Positions 26,422 through 34,866 of a DNA stretch of 37,017 nt are shown here, in pieces. The stretch's first letter is position 1, and each line of letters begins with the position of its first letter. The stretch covers positions 1-37,017 of the forward strand of contig NZ_BMYP01000032.1 of assembly GCF_014652335.1 (NCBI RefSeq), read 5' to 3'. A program made the position numbers and the translations under genes. This DNA is from Vogesella fluminis. GTDB taxonomy: Bacteria > Pseudomonadota > Gammaproteobacteria > Burkholderiales > Chromobacteriaceae. The notes under the pieces were generated by a model. The model was not told the origin of the DNA and ran no database searches. It saw nothing but the letters and a program-made list of their open reading frames with translations.

Positions 26422-27780
26422 CTACGGCAGCGCGGCTTCCGGCGACGATGACGGCCGGTCGCCGGCCAGCAGTTGCGTCAGCGCCGACAGCGTGGCGTTG
26501 GCCAGCTGCCGCATGTGGCTTTCCTCGATGATGTAGGGCGGCATGAAATACACCGTCTTGCCGATCGGGCGCACCAGGCAGCCCTGCTGCAGCATCAGGC
26601 TGAAGAAGGCGGGGCCGAAGTCGGCGCGCTGGCAGTCGACGTCGAACGCCCAGATCATGCCGCGCTGGCGGAAGTGACGCACCGCTGGATGGGCGGCGAT
26701 CTCCGCCAGGTGGTGGCTGAACAGCGCGGCGGTGGCAAGGTTGGCCGCAATCACCTGTTCGTCCTCGAAGATATCGAGCACGGTCAGTGCCGCGCGGCAG
26801 GCCAGCGCGTTGCCGGTGTAGCTGTGCGAGTGCAAAAAGCCGCGGCTGACGTCGTCGTCGTAGAACGCGGCGTAGATGTCGTCGGTGGTCAGCACGCAGG
26901 ACAGCGGCAGGTAGCCGCCGGTGATGCCTTTCGACAGACACAGGAAATCGGCGCGGATCGCCGCCTGTTCGCAGGCGAACAGCGTGCCGGTACGGCCGAA
27001 GCCGACCGCGATCTCGTCGGCGATCAGGTGCACTTGGTACCGGTCGCACAGCCGGCGTGCCTCGGCCAGATACAGCGGGTCGTACATCACCATGCCGGCG
27101 GCGCCCTGTACCAGCGGCTCGATGATGAAGGCGGCCAGCTCATGGCCGTGCTGTTGCAGCAGGGTTTCCAGCGCGCTAGCGGCGCGGCGTGCGACGTCGG
27201 CAGCCGTCTCTCCCGGCGCGGCGAGACGGGCATCGGGGCTGGGCGCGCGCAGGTTGTGCTGCAGCAGCGGCGCGTAGGTGTCGGAGAACAGCGGCACGTC
27301 GGTCACTGCCAGCGCACCGACGGTTTCGCCGTGATAGCTGTGCTCCAGGCTGAGGAAGCGGGTCTTCTGGGTCTGGCCGTGGTTGCGCCAGTAGTGGAAG
27401 CTCATCTTCAGCGCAATCTCGGTGGCGCTGGCGCCATCGGAACCATAGAAGGCGTGACCGAGTCCGGTGAGTGCGGCCAACCTTTCCGACAGTTCCACCA
27501 CCGGCTGGTGGGTGAAGCCGGCGAGGATCACGTGCTCCAGGGTGTCGAGCTGCTCCTTCAGCGCCTGCTTGATGCGCGGCTGGTTGTGGCCGAACAGGTT
27601 CACCCACCACGAGCTGACGCCGTCGATGTAGCGCTTGCCGTCGAAATCCTCTAGCCAGATACCGTCGGCGCGGGCAATCGGAATGATGGGCAGGGTTTCG
27701 TGGCGCTTCATCTGGGTGCAGGGGTGCCACACCGCGGCGCGGCTGCGTGCCAGCCAGTGTTGAGCTTGCGAGTCATGCAT
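26422..27780 (-). CDS. bioA: Adenosylmethionine-8-amino-7-oxononanoate aminotransferase
   Basis: A 452-residue class III PLP aminotransferase of biotin synthesis that uses S-adenosylmethionine as amino donor. The N-terminal HPCTQMK and GVSSWWVNLFGHN are BioA hallmarks. FYGSDGASATEIALK, IADEIAVGFGRTG (cofactor Asp) and LCLSKGITGGYLPLS (PLP Lys) follow, and the C-terminal part holds YFMPPYIIEE. GGAGG seven bases before the ATG at 27780 supports the start. No other biotin gene is nearby. Two repeat copies (26739 and 27472) are read as Ile-Ala-Ala-Asn-Leu and Arg-Leu-Ala-Ala. Confidence 0.95.
   Translation of the reverse strand: MHDSQAQHWLARSRAAVWHPCTQMKRHETLPIIPIARADGIWLEDFDGKRYIDGVSSWWVNLFGHNQPRIKQALKEQLDTLEHVILAGFTHQPVVELSERLAALTGLGHAFYGSDGASATEIALKMSFHYWRNHGQTQKTRFLSLEHSYHGETVGALAVTDVPLFSDTYAPLLQHNLRAPSPDARLAAPGETAADVARRAASALETLLQQHGHELAAFIIEPLVQGAAGMVMYDPLYLAEARRLCDRYQVHLIADEIAVGFGRTGTLFACEQAAIRADFLCLSKGITGGYLPLSCVLTTDDIYAAFYDDDVSRGFLHSHSYTGNALACRAALTVLDIFEDEQVIAANLATAALFSHHLAEIAAHPAVRHFRQRGMIWAFDVDCQRADFGPAFFSLMLQQGCLVRPIGKTVYFMPPYIIEESHMRQLANATLSALTQLLAGDRPSSSPEAALP
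26739..26749 (+). repeat. TTGGCCGCA repeat in bioA
   Basis: Full copy (CAAGGTTGGCCGCAAT) opposite the coding strand. Confidence 0.85.
27472..27482 (-). repeat. TTGGCCGCA repeat in bioA
   Basis: Copy with upstream AAAGG on the coding strand. Confidence 0.85.
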
Positions 27781-28099
27781 GGTGGGGCCTCCGGAGGACA
27801 AGGCGGGCATCGTAACATGGCGCCGCACGGTACAAGAGTGACGAAAATTGTCAGTCGCTTGCCGATTTTGCGCCGCCGGCGGCGGCTGTATTGACGGTGC
27901 CGGGCGCAAAAAGCCTGCCACGACGGCCTTTATGCACTTGCCGTTGCCGTCCGGGCCCGGCCTGGCGCTGATCTTGCTCTGTTATCGCCCGGAATCGGGC
28001 GGCGTGGACCGGTTTTCGAGTATCCTCGCCGCAACTGACCGCATCATGGTTTCATCGGCGGTGGTCGTTTTTCATTTTCAAAAAACAGGAGCGCTACAC
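27781..28099. other. Intergenic region between bioA and pilA
   Basis: About 320 bases without a gene. It holds the bioA ribosome site (27787-27795), a possible minus-strand bioA -10 (TACGAT), the sigma-54-type promoter of pilA, an inverted repeat CGCCCG-GAAT-CGGGCG (27986-28001) near the predicted pilA start site, and an AT-rich pilin leader ending in AGGAG (28087-28091). Confidence 0.6.
27963..27978 (+). promoter_or_regulatory. Sigma-54-type promoter of pilA
   Basis: TGGCGCTGATCTTGCT matches the consensus TGGCACG-N4-TTGC(A/T), with GG and GC exactly 10 bases apart. Transcription would start at about 27989, leaving a leader of about 110 bases. Pilin genes of Pseudomonas are known to use sigma-54 with PilR. 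Confidence 0.6.
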
Positions 28100-28522
28100 A
28101 TGAAACGTGTACAGCAAGGTTTTACCCTGATCGAACTGATGATCGTGGTCGCGATCATCGGCATTCTGGCCGCGATCGCAATCCCGGCCTACTCCAACTA
28201 CACCAAGCGCGCGCAGGTTTCGGAAGCGTTCTCGCTGGCGGACGGCATGAAGGTGAAGGTGGCGGAAGCCCTGGGTGAAGCGGGAACTTGCACCGCTATG
28301 GTGGCAAGTGGCAAGTATGTCGACGTAGCAGTGGCGGAGGGTGCTTCGTGCACTATGACGGCAACGTTCCATGCGCCTGCCCATGCTGACCTGTCATCGG
28401 GGACGGCTAAGAAAATTCAGATTACTCCGAATTACTCCAGTACCTCGCATTCGATTCGGTGGGACTGCTTTGCCGCTAGTGGTACTGTACCGGCTGATTT
28501 GCTGCCGAAATCTTGCCAGTAA
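28100..28522 (+). CDS. pilA: Type IV pilin (PilA-like, major pilin candidate)
   Basis: A 140-residue prepilin with a 7-residue leader (MKRVQQG) cut by PilD before Phe, the conserved Glu at mature position 5, and the hydrophobic helix [20 protein letters not shown]. Four cysteines (64, 84, 123, 139) suggest two disulfides, the last pair closing the usual D-loop. GC content is visibly lower in its C-terminal half than in the neighbours, common for surface-variable pilins. The gene has its own sigma-54-type promoter, AGGAG at good spacing, and a terminator. Two PglL-type ligases follow, so the pilin is probably glycosylated. Four cysteines also recall the DNA-binding minor pilin ComP of Neisseria, but the promoter and context favour a major pilin. 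Confidence 0.9.
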   Translation: MKRVQQGFTLIELMIVVAIIGILAAIAIPAYSNYTKRAQVSEAFSLADGMKVKVAEALGEAGTCTAMVASGKYVDVAVAEGASCTMTATFHAPAHADLSSGTAKKIQITPNYSSTSHSIRWDCFAASGTVPADLLPKSCQ

Positions 28523-28548
28523 ATAAAAGCGGCTTTACGCTTCACCCG

Positions 28549-28573
28549 GCCCTTGCTCTGCAAGGGCTTTTTG
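28549..28573 (+). terminator. Terminator after pilA
   Basis: GCCCTTG, loop CTCTG, CAAGGGC, then TTTTT. It would limit readthrough into the ligase genes. Confidence 0.85.
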
Positions 28574-28587
28574 TTTCCGGATGCAGA

Positions 28588-30393
28588 ATGACAAGAATCA
28601 TCACCATGGAGCGCGCTGCGCTGGCCGTACTGTTCTTGCTGGTTACCGTTCCTTTCCTCTGCTGGATACGTTACCAGCCCTCTGGCGACTATGTCAGCGG
28701 CGTGTGGGCGGTATTGCTGGCGACGCTGCTGTTGCTGCTGCGGTCGGCAAAAAGCCGCTATCTGGAGGCGAACGGTGCCTTGCTGCTCATGTCGCTGCTG
28801 CCGCTGCTGACCATGGCCACTGCGCTGGCTTCGCCCTATCCCGGGCAGGGTCTGGCGGCCAGCATGGGCCTGCTGCTGTGCCTGGCGCTGGCCCATACCG
28901 TTTCCCGCTATCCGCCACAGTTGGTGCTGACGACGCTGGCCTGGGGGCTGTTACTGGGAGGGGTGATACAGGCGCTGGTCGGCGTGCTGCAGGTGACGCA
29001 GTGGGTGCTGCTGTTGCAGTGGCCGTGGCTTTTCTACGACAGGAGCAATCCGGCTAATCTGTTCGGTCAGATCGCGCAGCGTAACCATTTTGCCAACTAC
29101 CTGACCCTGTCTCTGTTCGCCGCTTGCTATCTGTTTGCCGTCGGCAAGCTGCGCGGCTGGTTATTGCTGCCGCTGGTGCTGGTTTTCGGTTTGCTCATCA
29201 GCTGGTCTGGCTCGCGGCTGGCGATCGGTTATGCCGGCGCTGCCATGGTACTGGCTTGGCTTTTCTACTTGCGTAGCGGCCGCCAGGGGGAAACGGGGCG
29301 CTTGGCCTTGGCCCTGGCGCTGGCAACGTGTTGGCTGGTGTTCTGCCAGCTGTTCAACAAGGAGCTGGTCGCGCTGCTGTCCTGGCTCGGCCTGCCGCTG
29401 GGCAATATCGGCTCCGGTGTCGACCGCATGCTGGCCGGCGGTTTCGGCGCCCGGCGCTGGGTGGAGTGGCAGAAGGCGTGGCAGGTATTCCAGGATCACC
29501 CCTTGTTTGGTGTCGGGCTGGGTGGCTATGCGGCACAAAGCGTACGGCTGGAAGTGGCGATGGGCTTTGCCGGGCAGTGGTCGGAGAGCTGGCTGTTTAC
29601 GCATAGCCATAACCTGATCCTGCAGTTGCTGGCGGAGACGGGGCTGCTTGGCACCGCGGTGGTGGTGATCGGCCTGTGCTGGGCATTCCTGCCGTTTTTC
29701 CGCAAGGAGCAGGCTACCGCCCACTCCTTGCTGGTGGTACTGCTGGCGATGGTGCTGCTGCTGCACAGCATGGTCGAGTATCCGCTGTGGTATATGAGCT
29801 TTCTCGGTCTGTTCGCGGTGCTGCTGGGGCTGTCGCCGGCGCGCCGCTACACGCTGGCGATCCGCCCTTCGATGCGCAATGTGCTGATGTGGGGCTTTTG
29901 CGCACTGCTGCTGTGGCAGTCGGTGGCGGGTTTGCAGGCTTACGGCAAGCTGGTGCGCTGGATCGTGCCGGGCCCCAATGCGCAGCTAAACGTGATGCGC
30001 GCCGAGGAAATCTGGCATATCGCACGCAACCCGCTGTGGACCTACGAGGCCGACATGGTGCTGGCCAATTACCTGATCGTGGACAAGCGCCAGCTCAAGG
30101 AGAAGCGCGCGCTGTTCGAGCGGCTGACAGCATACCGGCCTCATGCCGGCATGCTGATCAATGTCGCGATCCTGCGGGCGCTGGATGGTGATCGCGTCGC
30201 CGCCGAGCAGGCGCTGCGTTTTGCCATCGCCGCCTATCCGGCCTATACGCCGGGTTTTGCCGCCGAGCTGATGTCGCGCCGCGATCCGGAGCTGCTGCCG
30301 CTGCAGGCGATCGCCAATGCGGCATTGCAGGCCAGTCGCAACGGCGGCGCCGCTTCGGCGGCGTCCAGCGTGCTGGCTGCGTCAGGGGGCTGA
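28588..30393 (+). CDS. PglL/Wzy-type O-oligosaccharyltransferase or ligase, first copy
   Basis: A 601-residue membrane protein with about twelve helices and a cytoplasm- or periplasm-facing C-terminal tail. It carries the Wzy_C/PglL hallmarks: GQIAQRNHFANYL (about 160), WSGSRLA, then RRWVEWQKAWQVF with GVGLGGYA, the periplasmic HSHNLILQLLAETG with the likely catalytic His, and LLHSMVEYPLWYMSFL. PglL enzymes transfer lipid-linked glycans to pilin serines in the periplasm; related WaaL enzymes ligate O-antigen. Position after pilA favours pilin. The start is uncertain: ATG 28588 or 28606, both with poor ribosome sites. A paralogue follows on the same strand. Confidence 0.85.
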   Translation: MTRIITMERAALAVLFLLVTVPFLCWIRYQPSGDYVSGVWAVLLATLLLLLRSAKSRYLEANGALLLMSLLPLLTMATALASPYPGQGLAASMGLLLCLALAHTVSRYPPQLVLTTLAWGLLLGGVIQALVGVLQVTQWVLLLQWPWLFYDRSNPANLFGQIAQRNHFANYLTLSLFAACYLFAVGKLRGWLLLPLVLVFGLLISWSGSRLAIGYAGAAMVLAWLFYLRSGRQGETGRLALALALATCWLVFCQLFNKELVALLSWLGLPLGNIGSGVDRMLAGGFGARRWVEWQKAWQVFQDHPLFGVGLGGYAAQSVRLEVAMGFAGQWSESWLFTHSHNLILQLLAETGLLGTAVVVIGLCWAFLPFFRKEQATAHSLLVVLLAMVLLLHSMVEYPLWYMSFLGLFAVLLGLSPARRYTLAIRPSMRNVLMWGFCALLLWQSVAGLQAYGKLVRWIVPGPNAQLNVMRAEEIWHIARNPLWTYEADMVLANYLIVDKRQLKEKRALFERLTAYRPHAGMLINVAILRALDGDRVAAEQALRFAIAAYPAYTPGFAAELMSRRDPELLPLQAIANAALQASRNGGAASAASSVLAASGG

Positions 30394-30458
30394 GGCTCCC
30401 GATCTGACAGCCAAAGCGGCGGTGCGGTATGCTTCCGCCTTTGCCGAAACGCGGATTG

Positions 30459-32195
30459 ATGATGTTTGCTTCTCTTGCGCGGCCAAGGTTGGCCGCATTG
30501 CTGCTGGCGGCGGTGACCGTGCTGCCCTTCCTGTCGCCATTCCACTACTTGCCGCTGCCTCAGTGGTGGGGGGAAATCACGGCCGTGGTGCTCGCTGCGC
30601 TGGCCTGCCTGTGCCTGCCGCACGGCAGCCTGCCACTGCCGCGGGTGGTGCCGTGGCTGGCGCTGCTGGCACTGCTGTGGCTGAGCCAGCCATGGCTTGT
30701 CGAGCTGTTGTTTCCCGGCCTCAATGCGGCAACGGCGCTGGCCTTTCTCGCGCTGGCGCTGCTGGCGCTGGCGGTGGCGCGCTGGCAGGCGCTGAGCGAC
30801 GCCGAAACGGTGATGACGGTGCTGGCCAAGAGCTTGCTGGTCGGTGCCCTGCTGCAGTCGTTGATCGGGCTGGCGCAGCTCACCGGGCTGGCGCCGCTGC
30901 TGGGCGGCGTGCTGTTCTACGATGGTGCGCATCCGACTTCCAATATTTTCGGCCACATCGGGCAGCGCAACCAGTATGCACACTATCTGAGCTGGGGACT
31001 GGTGGCAGTCAGCTGGCTGGCGGCGGTGCGGGTGCTGTCGCGCGGCGTGGCCGTCGCGGTGCTGCTGTGGCTGGCGCTGTCGATCGCCTTTGCCGGCTCC
31101 CGCACCGTGTTGCTGTACGCGGCGGCCTTGCTGCTGTTGGCGCCGCTCTGGTACTGGCACGTGCGCGACGAGGCCAGCAAGCGTCTGATGCAGTGGCTGC
31201 TGCTGGCGGCCGGCCTGCTGCTGCTGATGCAGTTCGCGTTGCCGCTGGGTGAGTGGCTGCTGCGGCCGCTGCTGCATGGCGAGCTGGTGGCCAGCGGGGT
31301 CGAGCGGCTGGCGGCCAACCCTGATGGCATGGGCGCGCGCCGGCTGGCGGAGTGGGGCAAGGCGTGGCTGGTGTTCCGCGAGGCGCCGTGGTTCGGTGCA
31401 GGCTGGTCGCAGTACGCGTACCACAGTGTGCGGCTGCAGCTGCTGCCACAGTTTGTCGATAGCGGTGTCAACAGCGGCCTGTTCAGCAATGCCCACAATC
31501 TGGTGTTCCAGCTGCTGGCCGAGGTCGGCCTGATCGGCACCCTGGCGGTGCTGCTGGGGCTGCTCTGGGTGCTGCTGCCGTGGTGCGGCCGGCAGGCGCG
31601 GGCGGTGCATCTGCTGCCGCTGGCCATGCTGGCCATCTCGCTGTTGCACAGCATGCTGGAGTACCCGCTGTGGTATCTGTATTTCCCGGCGGTACTGGTG
31701 ATGCTGCTGGCGCTGGCGCCGGTGGCGGAAGGGGGCAAGCGTCGTCCGTTCCGGCCGGTACAGTACGGCGCGCTGCTGATGCTGCTGCTGGCGGGGTATG
31801 GCAGCTATCGCTACGTCGAGATGCAGGGCCTGTACAACCCGCGCAGCGCGCAGCAACAGCAGCGGCTGCAGCAGATCATGCGCCAGGAGCCGCTGTTCGC
31901 CTTCCACGCGCTGGGGCTGCTGGACGATGTGGTGAAGCCGGGGCGCGACACCCCGCCAGTGCAGCGGCAGTGGATCGCGCTGCTGGCGCAGATGCGGCCG
32001 TATCCGGATGTGCTGCGCAAGGAGGCACAATTCCTGGCGCTGGAAGGGCGACCGCAGGAAGCCGCCTACACCATGCGGCTGGCGCTGGCCTCGTTCCCGA
32101 CCTACGCGCCGTTTTTCCTGCGCGCGCTGTCGCCGGAAGAACCGGCGTGGCAGCCTCTGCGGCAACAGGTGGAGGCGGCAATGCTTAAGCCGTGA
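30459..32195 (+). CDS. PglL/Wzy-type O-oligosaccharyltransferase or ligase, second copy
   Basis: A 578-residue paralogue of the preceding gene, with the same series of motifs: GHIGQRNQYAHYL, FAGSRTVLL, RRLAEWGKAWLVF, GAGWSQYAYHSV, NAHNLVFQLLAEVG and LLHSMLEYPLWYLYF. Identity between the two is moderate, so the duplication is old or the copies came from different sources and may use different acceptors or glycans. The likely start is ATG 30459 or 30462; ATG 30429 is an alternative. A repeat copy in codons 9-13 reads Arg-Leu-Ala-Ala. The gene ends at a bidirectional terminator facing rpoH. Confidence 0.85.
   Translation: MMFASLARPRLAALLLAAVTVLPFLSPFHYLPLPQWWGEITAVVLAALACLCLPHGSLPLPRVVPWLALLALLWLSQPWLVELLFPGLNAATALAFLALALLALAVARWQALSDAETVMTVLAKSLLVGALLQSLIGLAQLTGLAPLLGGVLFYDGAHPTSNIFGHIGQRNQYAHYLSWGLVAVSWLAAVRVLSRGVAVAVLLWLALSIAFAGSRTVLLYAAALLLLAPLWYWHVRDEASKRLMQWLLLAAGLLLLMQFALPLGEWLLRPLLHGELVASGVERLAANPDGMGARRLAEWGKAWLVFREAPWFGAGWSQYAYHSVRLQLLPQFVDSGVNSGLFSNAHNLVFQLLAEVGLIGTLAVLLGLLWVLLPWCGRQARAVHLLPLAMLAISLLHSMLEYPLWYLYFPAVLVMLLALAPVAEGGKRRPFRPVQYGALLMLLLAGYGSYRYVEMQGLYNPRSAQQQQRLQQIMRQEPLFAFHALGLLDDVVKPGRDTPPVQRQWIALLAQMRPYPDVLRKEAQFLALEGRPQEAAYTMRLALASFPTYAPFFLRALSPEEPAWQPLRQQVEAAMLKP
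30487..30497 (+). repeat. TTGGCCGCA repeat in the second ligase gene
   Basis: CAAGGTTGGCCGCATT, within the first membrane helix. Near copies with one mismatch occur at 31310-31320 in this gene and at 34303-34312 in ftsE. Confidence 0.85.
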
Positions 32196-32214
32196 AGCGT
32201 TGCTGGCGGCAATG

Positions 32215-32243
32215 AAAAATCCCTGCTCATGGCAGGGATTTTT
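32215..32243. terminator. Bidirectional terminator between the second ligase gene and rpoH
   Basis: AAAAATCCCTGC and GCAGGGATTTTT with loop TCATG; A and T runs on both sides serve both convergent genes. Confidence 0.9.
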
Positions 32244-32266
32244 TGTGTCAGGCGGGGACGTGTGGC

Positions 32267-33127
<861 letters not shown>

Positions 33128-33158
33128 GTATTCGCAATCCTCCTAGATGGACCGACTT

Positions 33159-33188
33159 ATCTTAGCACTCGGGTTATGAGAGTGCCAG
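33159..33188 (-). promoter_or_regulatory. Candidate rpoH promoter
   Basis: On the minus strand, CTGGCA (33188-33183) and TAAGAT (33164-33159) are 18 bases apart. Both boxes overlap the arms of the CIRCE-like element. Confidence 0.45.
33162..33188. promoter_or_regulatory. CIRCE-like element (HrcA operator) before rpoH
   Basis: TTAGCACTC, nine bases, GAGTGCCAG. This matches the consensus TTAGCACTC-N9-GAGTGCTAA in 16 of 18 positions with the exact spacing. HrcA bound here would block the overlapping promoter. Confidence 0.75.
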
Positions 33189-33190
33189 AC

Positions 33191-33206
33191 GGCAGGAGTT
33201 CCTGCC
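33191..33206. promoter_or_regulatory. Short inverted repeat upstream of rpoH
   Basis: GGCAGGA-GT-TCCTGCC lies just upstream of the -35 region. There is no T run, so it is not a terminator; a regulator site is possible. Confidence 0.3.
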
Positions 33207-33245
33207 AATGGCAAATTTCAATCAGACCGATTGTCTCGCCCGATG

Positions 33246-34154
33246 TCAGGCCGGCTGGTTTTTACGCAGATGATGGTCTGCGGCCAACCTTGCGCCGAGC
33301 ATGCTCAGCAGCATGGCGCCCAGCAGCATGGCCAGCACCTCCAGCGGCTGCAGGCTGCGCAGCTGGGCATCGATGCCGTACAGGCTGGCGAATTCGGCCA
33401 GCGCCGGATTGGCCTGGTAGGCCAGCCCGCTGCTCAGGCCCCAGCACAGCAGCGCCGACAGTCCGCCCTGCCACGCCGCGTGATAGAGGAAGGGGCGGCG
33501 GATAAAGCTGTCGGTGGCGCCGATCAGCTTCGAGACCGCGATCTCTTCCTGCCGCGCCAGGATCTGCATGCGGATGGTGTTGTGGTTGATCAGTACCATC
33601 GCCAGCGCAAATACCGCCGCCAGCAGCCAGGCAAGCTGGCCGGCGAGGGTGATCATCGCGTGCAGTTTGCGCGCCCAGGCGGCATCGAACTGCGCCAGTT
33701 CCACCATCGGCAGGCCGGACAGCTCCTTCTGCAGCAGGTCGAGCATCGCCGGCTCCAGCGGCTGCGGGGTGACGATGAAGGCGTGCGGCAGCGGATTGCT
33801 GCCGAGGCCTTCGCTGATCGCGTTCAGGCCGCTGCGCTGTTCCAGTTCTTTCAGCGCGGCATCCTTGTGCACGAAGCGGTAGGCGGCGACGCGCGGATGG
33901 TGCTTCAGGCTGCTCTCCACCGCGGCCAGGTCGGCCGGTTCGCTGGACAGCTCCATGAACAGCGTGATCTGCGGCGTGGTGTTCAGTTTGGCGGTCCACT
34001 GCTGCAGGCTGCTGACGCCGAGATACAGCGACACCGGCAACGCCAGCGCGATGGCCAGCATCAGCAGGTTGAGCAGGTTGCCGAACGGCTGGCGCAGGAT
34101 CTTCAGCAGCGCGCTGCGGGCGCTCTGCGCGTGCAGGTACAGGTAGTGTTTCAT
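33246..34154 (-). CDS. ftsX: Cell-division protein FtsX
   Basis: A 302-residue membrane partner of FtsE. It has an N-terminal cytoplasmic part, one helix at about 25-47, a periplasmic domain of about 120 residues, and three C-terminal helices (around 170-190, 225-245 and 272-292) of the FtsX fold, with EEIAVSKLIGAT as the coupling segment. FtsEX at the septum relays ATP hydrolysis to periplasmic amidase activators. Its ATG overlaps the ftsE stop (ATGA). The C-terminal tail encodes a repeat copy (ARLAADHH). Confidence 0.93.
   Translation of the reverse strand: MKHYLYLHAQSARSALLKILRQPFGNLLNLLMLAIALALPVSLYLGVSSLQQWTAKLNTTPQITLFMELSSEPADLAAVESSLKHHPRVAAYRFVHKDAALKELEQRSGLNAISEGLGSNPLPHAFIVTPQPLEPAMLDLLQKELSGLPMVELAQFDAAWARKLHAMITLAGQLAWLLAAVFALAMVLINHNTIRMQILARQEEIAVSKLIGATDSFIRRPFLYHAAWQGGLSALLCWGLSSGLAYQANPALAEFASLYGIDAQLRSLQPLEVLAMLLGAMLLSMLGARLAADHHLRKNQPA
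33279..33289 (-). repeat. TTGGCCGCA repeat in ftsX
   Basis: Copy (GCAAGGTTGGCCGCAG) on the coding strand near the gene end. Confidence 0.85.
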
Positions 34155-34810
34155 GCGGCGAATTGTCCTTCACGAAGCCGGATGATGCGGCGGCCGTAGT
34201 CTTCCATCAGCGTTTCGTCGTGGGCCGAGATCAGCACCGTGACGCCGACCTGGTGGAAGGACTTGAACAGTTCCATGATGTCCAGCGCGTAGGCGCGGTC
34301 GAGGTTGGCCGACGGCTCGTCCGCCAGCAGGATGCTGGGGCGGTGCACCACGGCGCGGGCAATGCACAGCCGCTGCTGCTCGCCGCCGGACAGGCGGATC
34401 GGCATCACCTTTTCCTTGCCGGCGAGGCCGACCTTGTCCAGGGCCGCCCGCACGCGGCGCTGTGCATCGCGGCGGTCGAAACCGATGATGTCCAGCGGCA
34501 GCATCACGTTGTCGAATACCGTGCGGTCGAACAGGATCTTGTGATCCTGGAACACCACGCCGATGTGCTGGCGTACATAGGGCAGCTGGCTGGCGCGCAG
34601 CTTGCTCAGATTCTGGTTGTTGACCAGCACATTGCCGCTGGTGGCGCGCTCGATACCGGAAACCAGCTTCAGCAGCGTGCTTTTGCCGGCGCCGGAATGA
34701 CCGGCGAGGAACACCATCTCGCCGCTTTCCACGGTGAAGGACAGGTTGCGCAGTGCCTCGTGTCCGCCGGGGTAGCGCTTGGTAACTTGGTCAAATCGGA
34801 TCATCGGCAA
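34151..34810 (-). CDS. ftsE: Cell-division ATP-binding protein FtsE
   Basis: A 219-residue ABC ATPase with Walker A GHSGAGKST at 37-45, Q-loop Gln 88, signature LSGGE at 140-144 and Walker B ADEPS at about 163-167. It works with FtsX in septal peptidoglycan splitting. The Q-loop context GVVFQDHKILFDRTVFDNV is typical of FtsE and distinguishes it from LolD. It lies between ftsY and ftsX; a full repeat copy occupies the short gap to ftsY. Confidence 0.96.
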   Translation of the reverse strand: MPMIRFDQVTKRYPGGHEALRNLSFTVESGEMVFLAGHSGAGKSTLLKLVSGIERATSGNVLVNNQNLSKLRASQLPYVRQHIGVVFQDHKILFDRTVFDNVMLPLDIIGFDRRDAQRRVRAALDKVGLAGKEKVMPIRLSGGEQQRLCIARAVVHRPSILLADEPSANLDRAYALDIMELFKSFHQVGVTVLISAHDETLMEDYGRRIIRLREGQFAA

Positions 34811-34825
34811 TCATTCCGCACTAAA

Positions 34826-34836
34826 GGTTGGCCGCA
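34826..34836 (+). repeat. TTGGCCGCA repeat between ftsY and ftsE
   Basis: Full copy (CTAAAGGTTGGCCGCAAGT) in the 56-base gap. Confidence 0.9.
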
Positions 34837-34866
34837 AGTACTGTGACTGCAAGTGGAACGGGCCGC

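Noticed and set aside
33191-33206. Inverted repeat GGCAGGA-GT-TCCTGCC as a terminator for ftsX
   Set aside because: No T run follows on the minus strand; kept only as a possible protein site.
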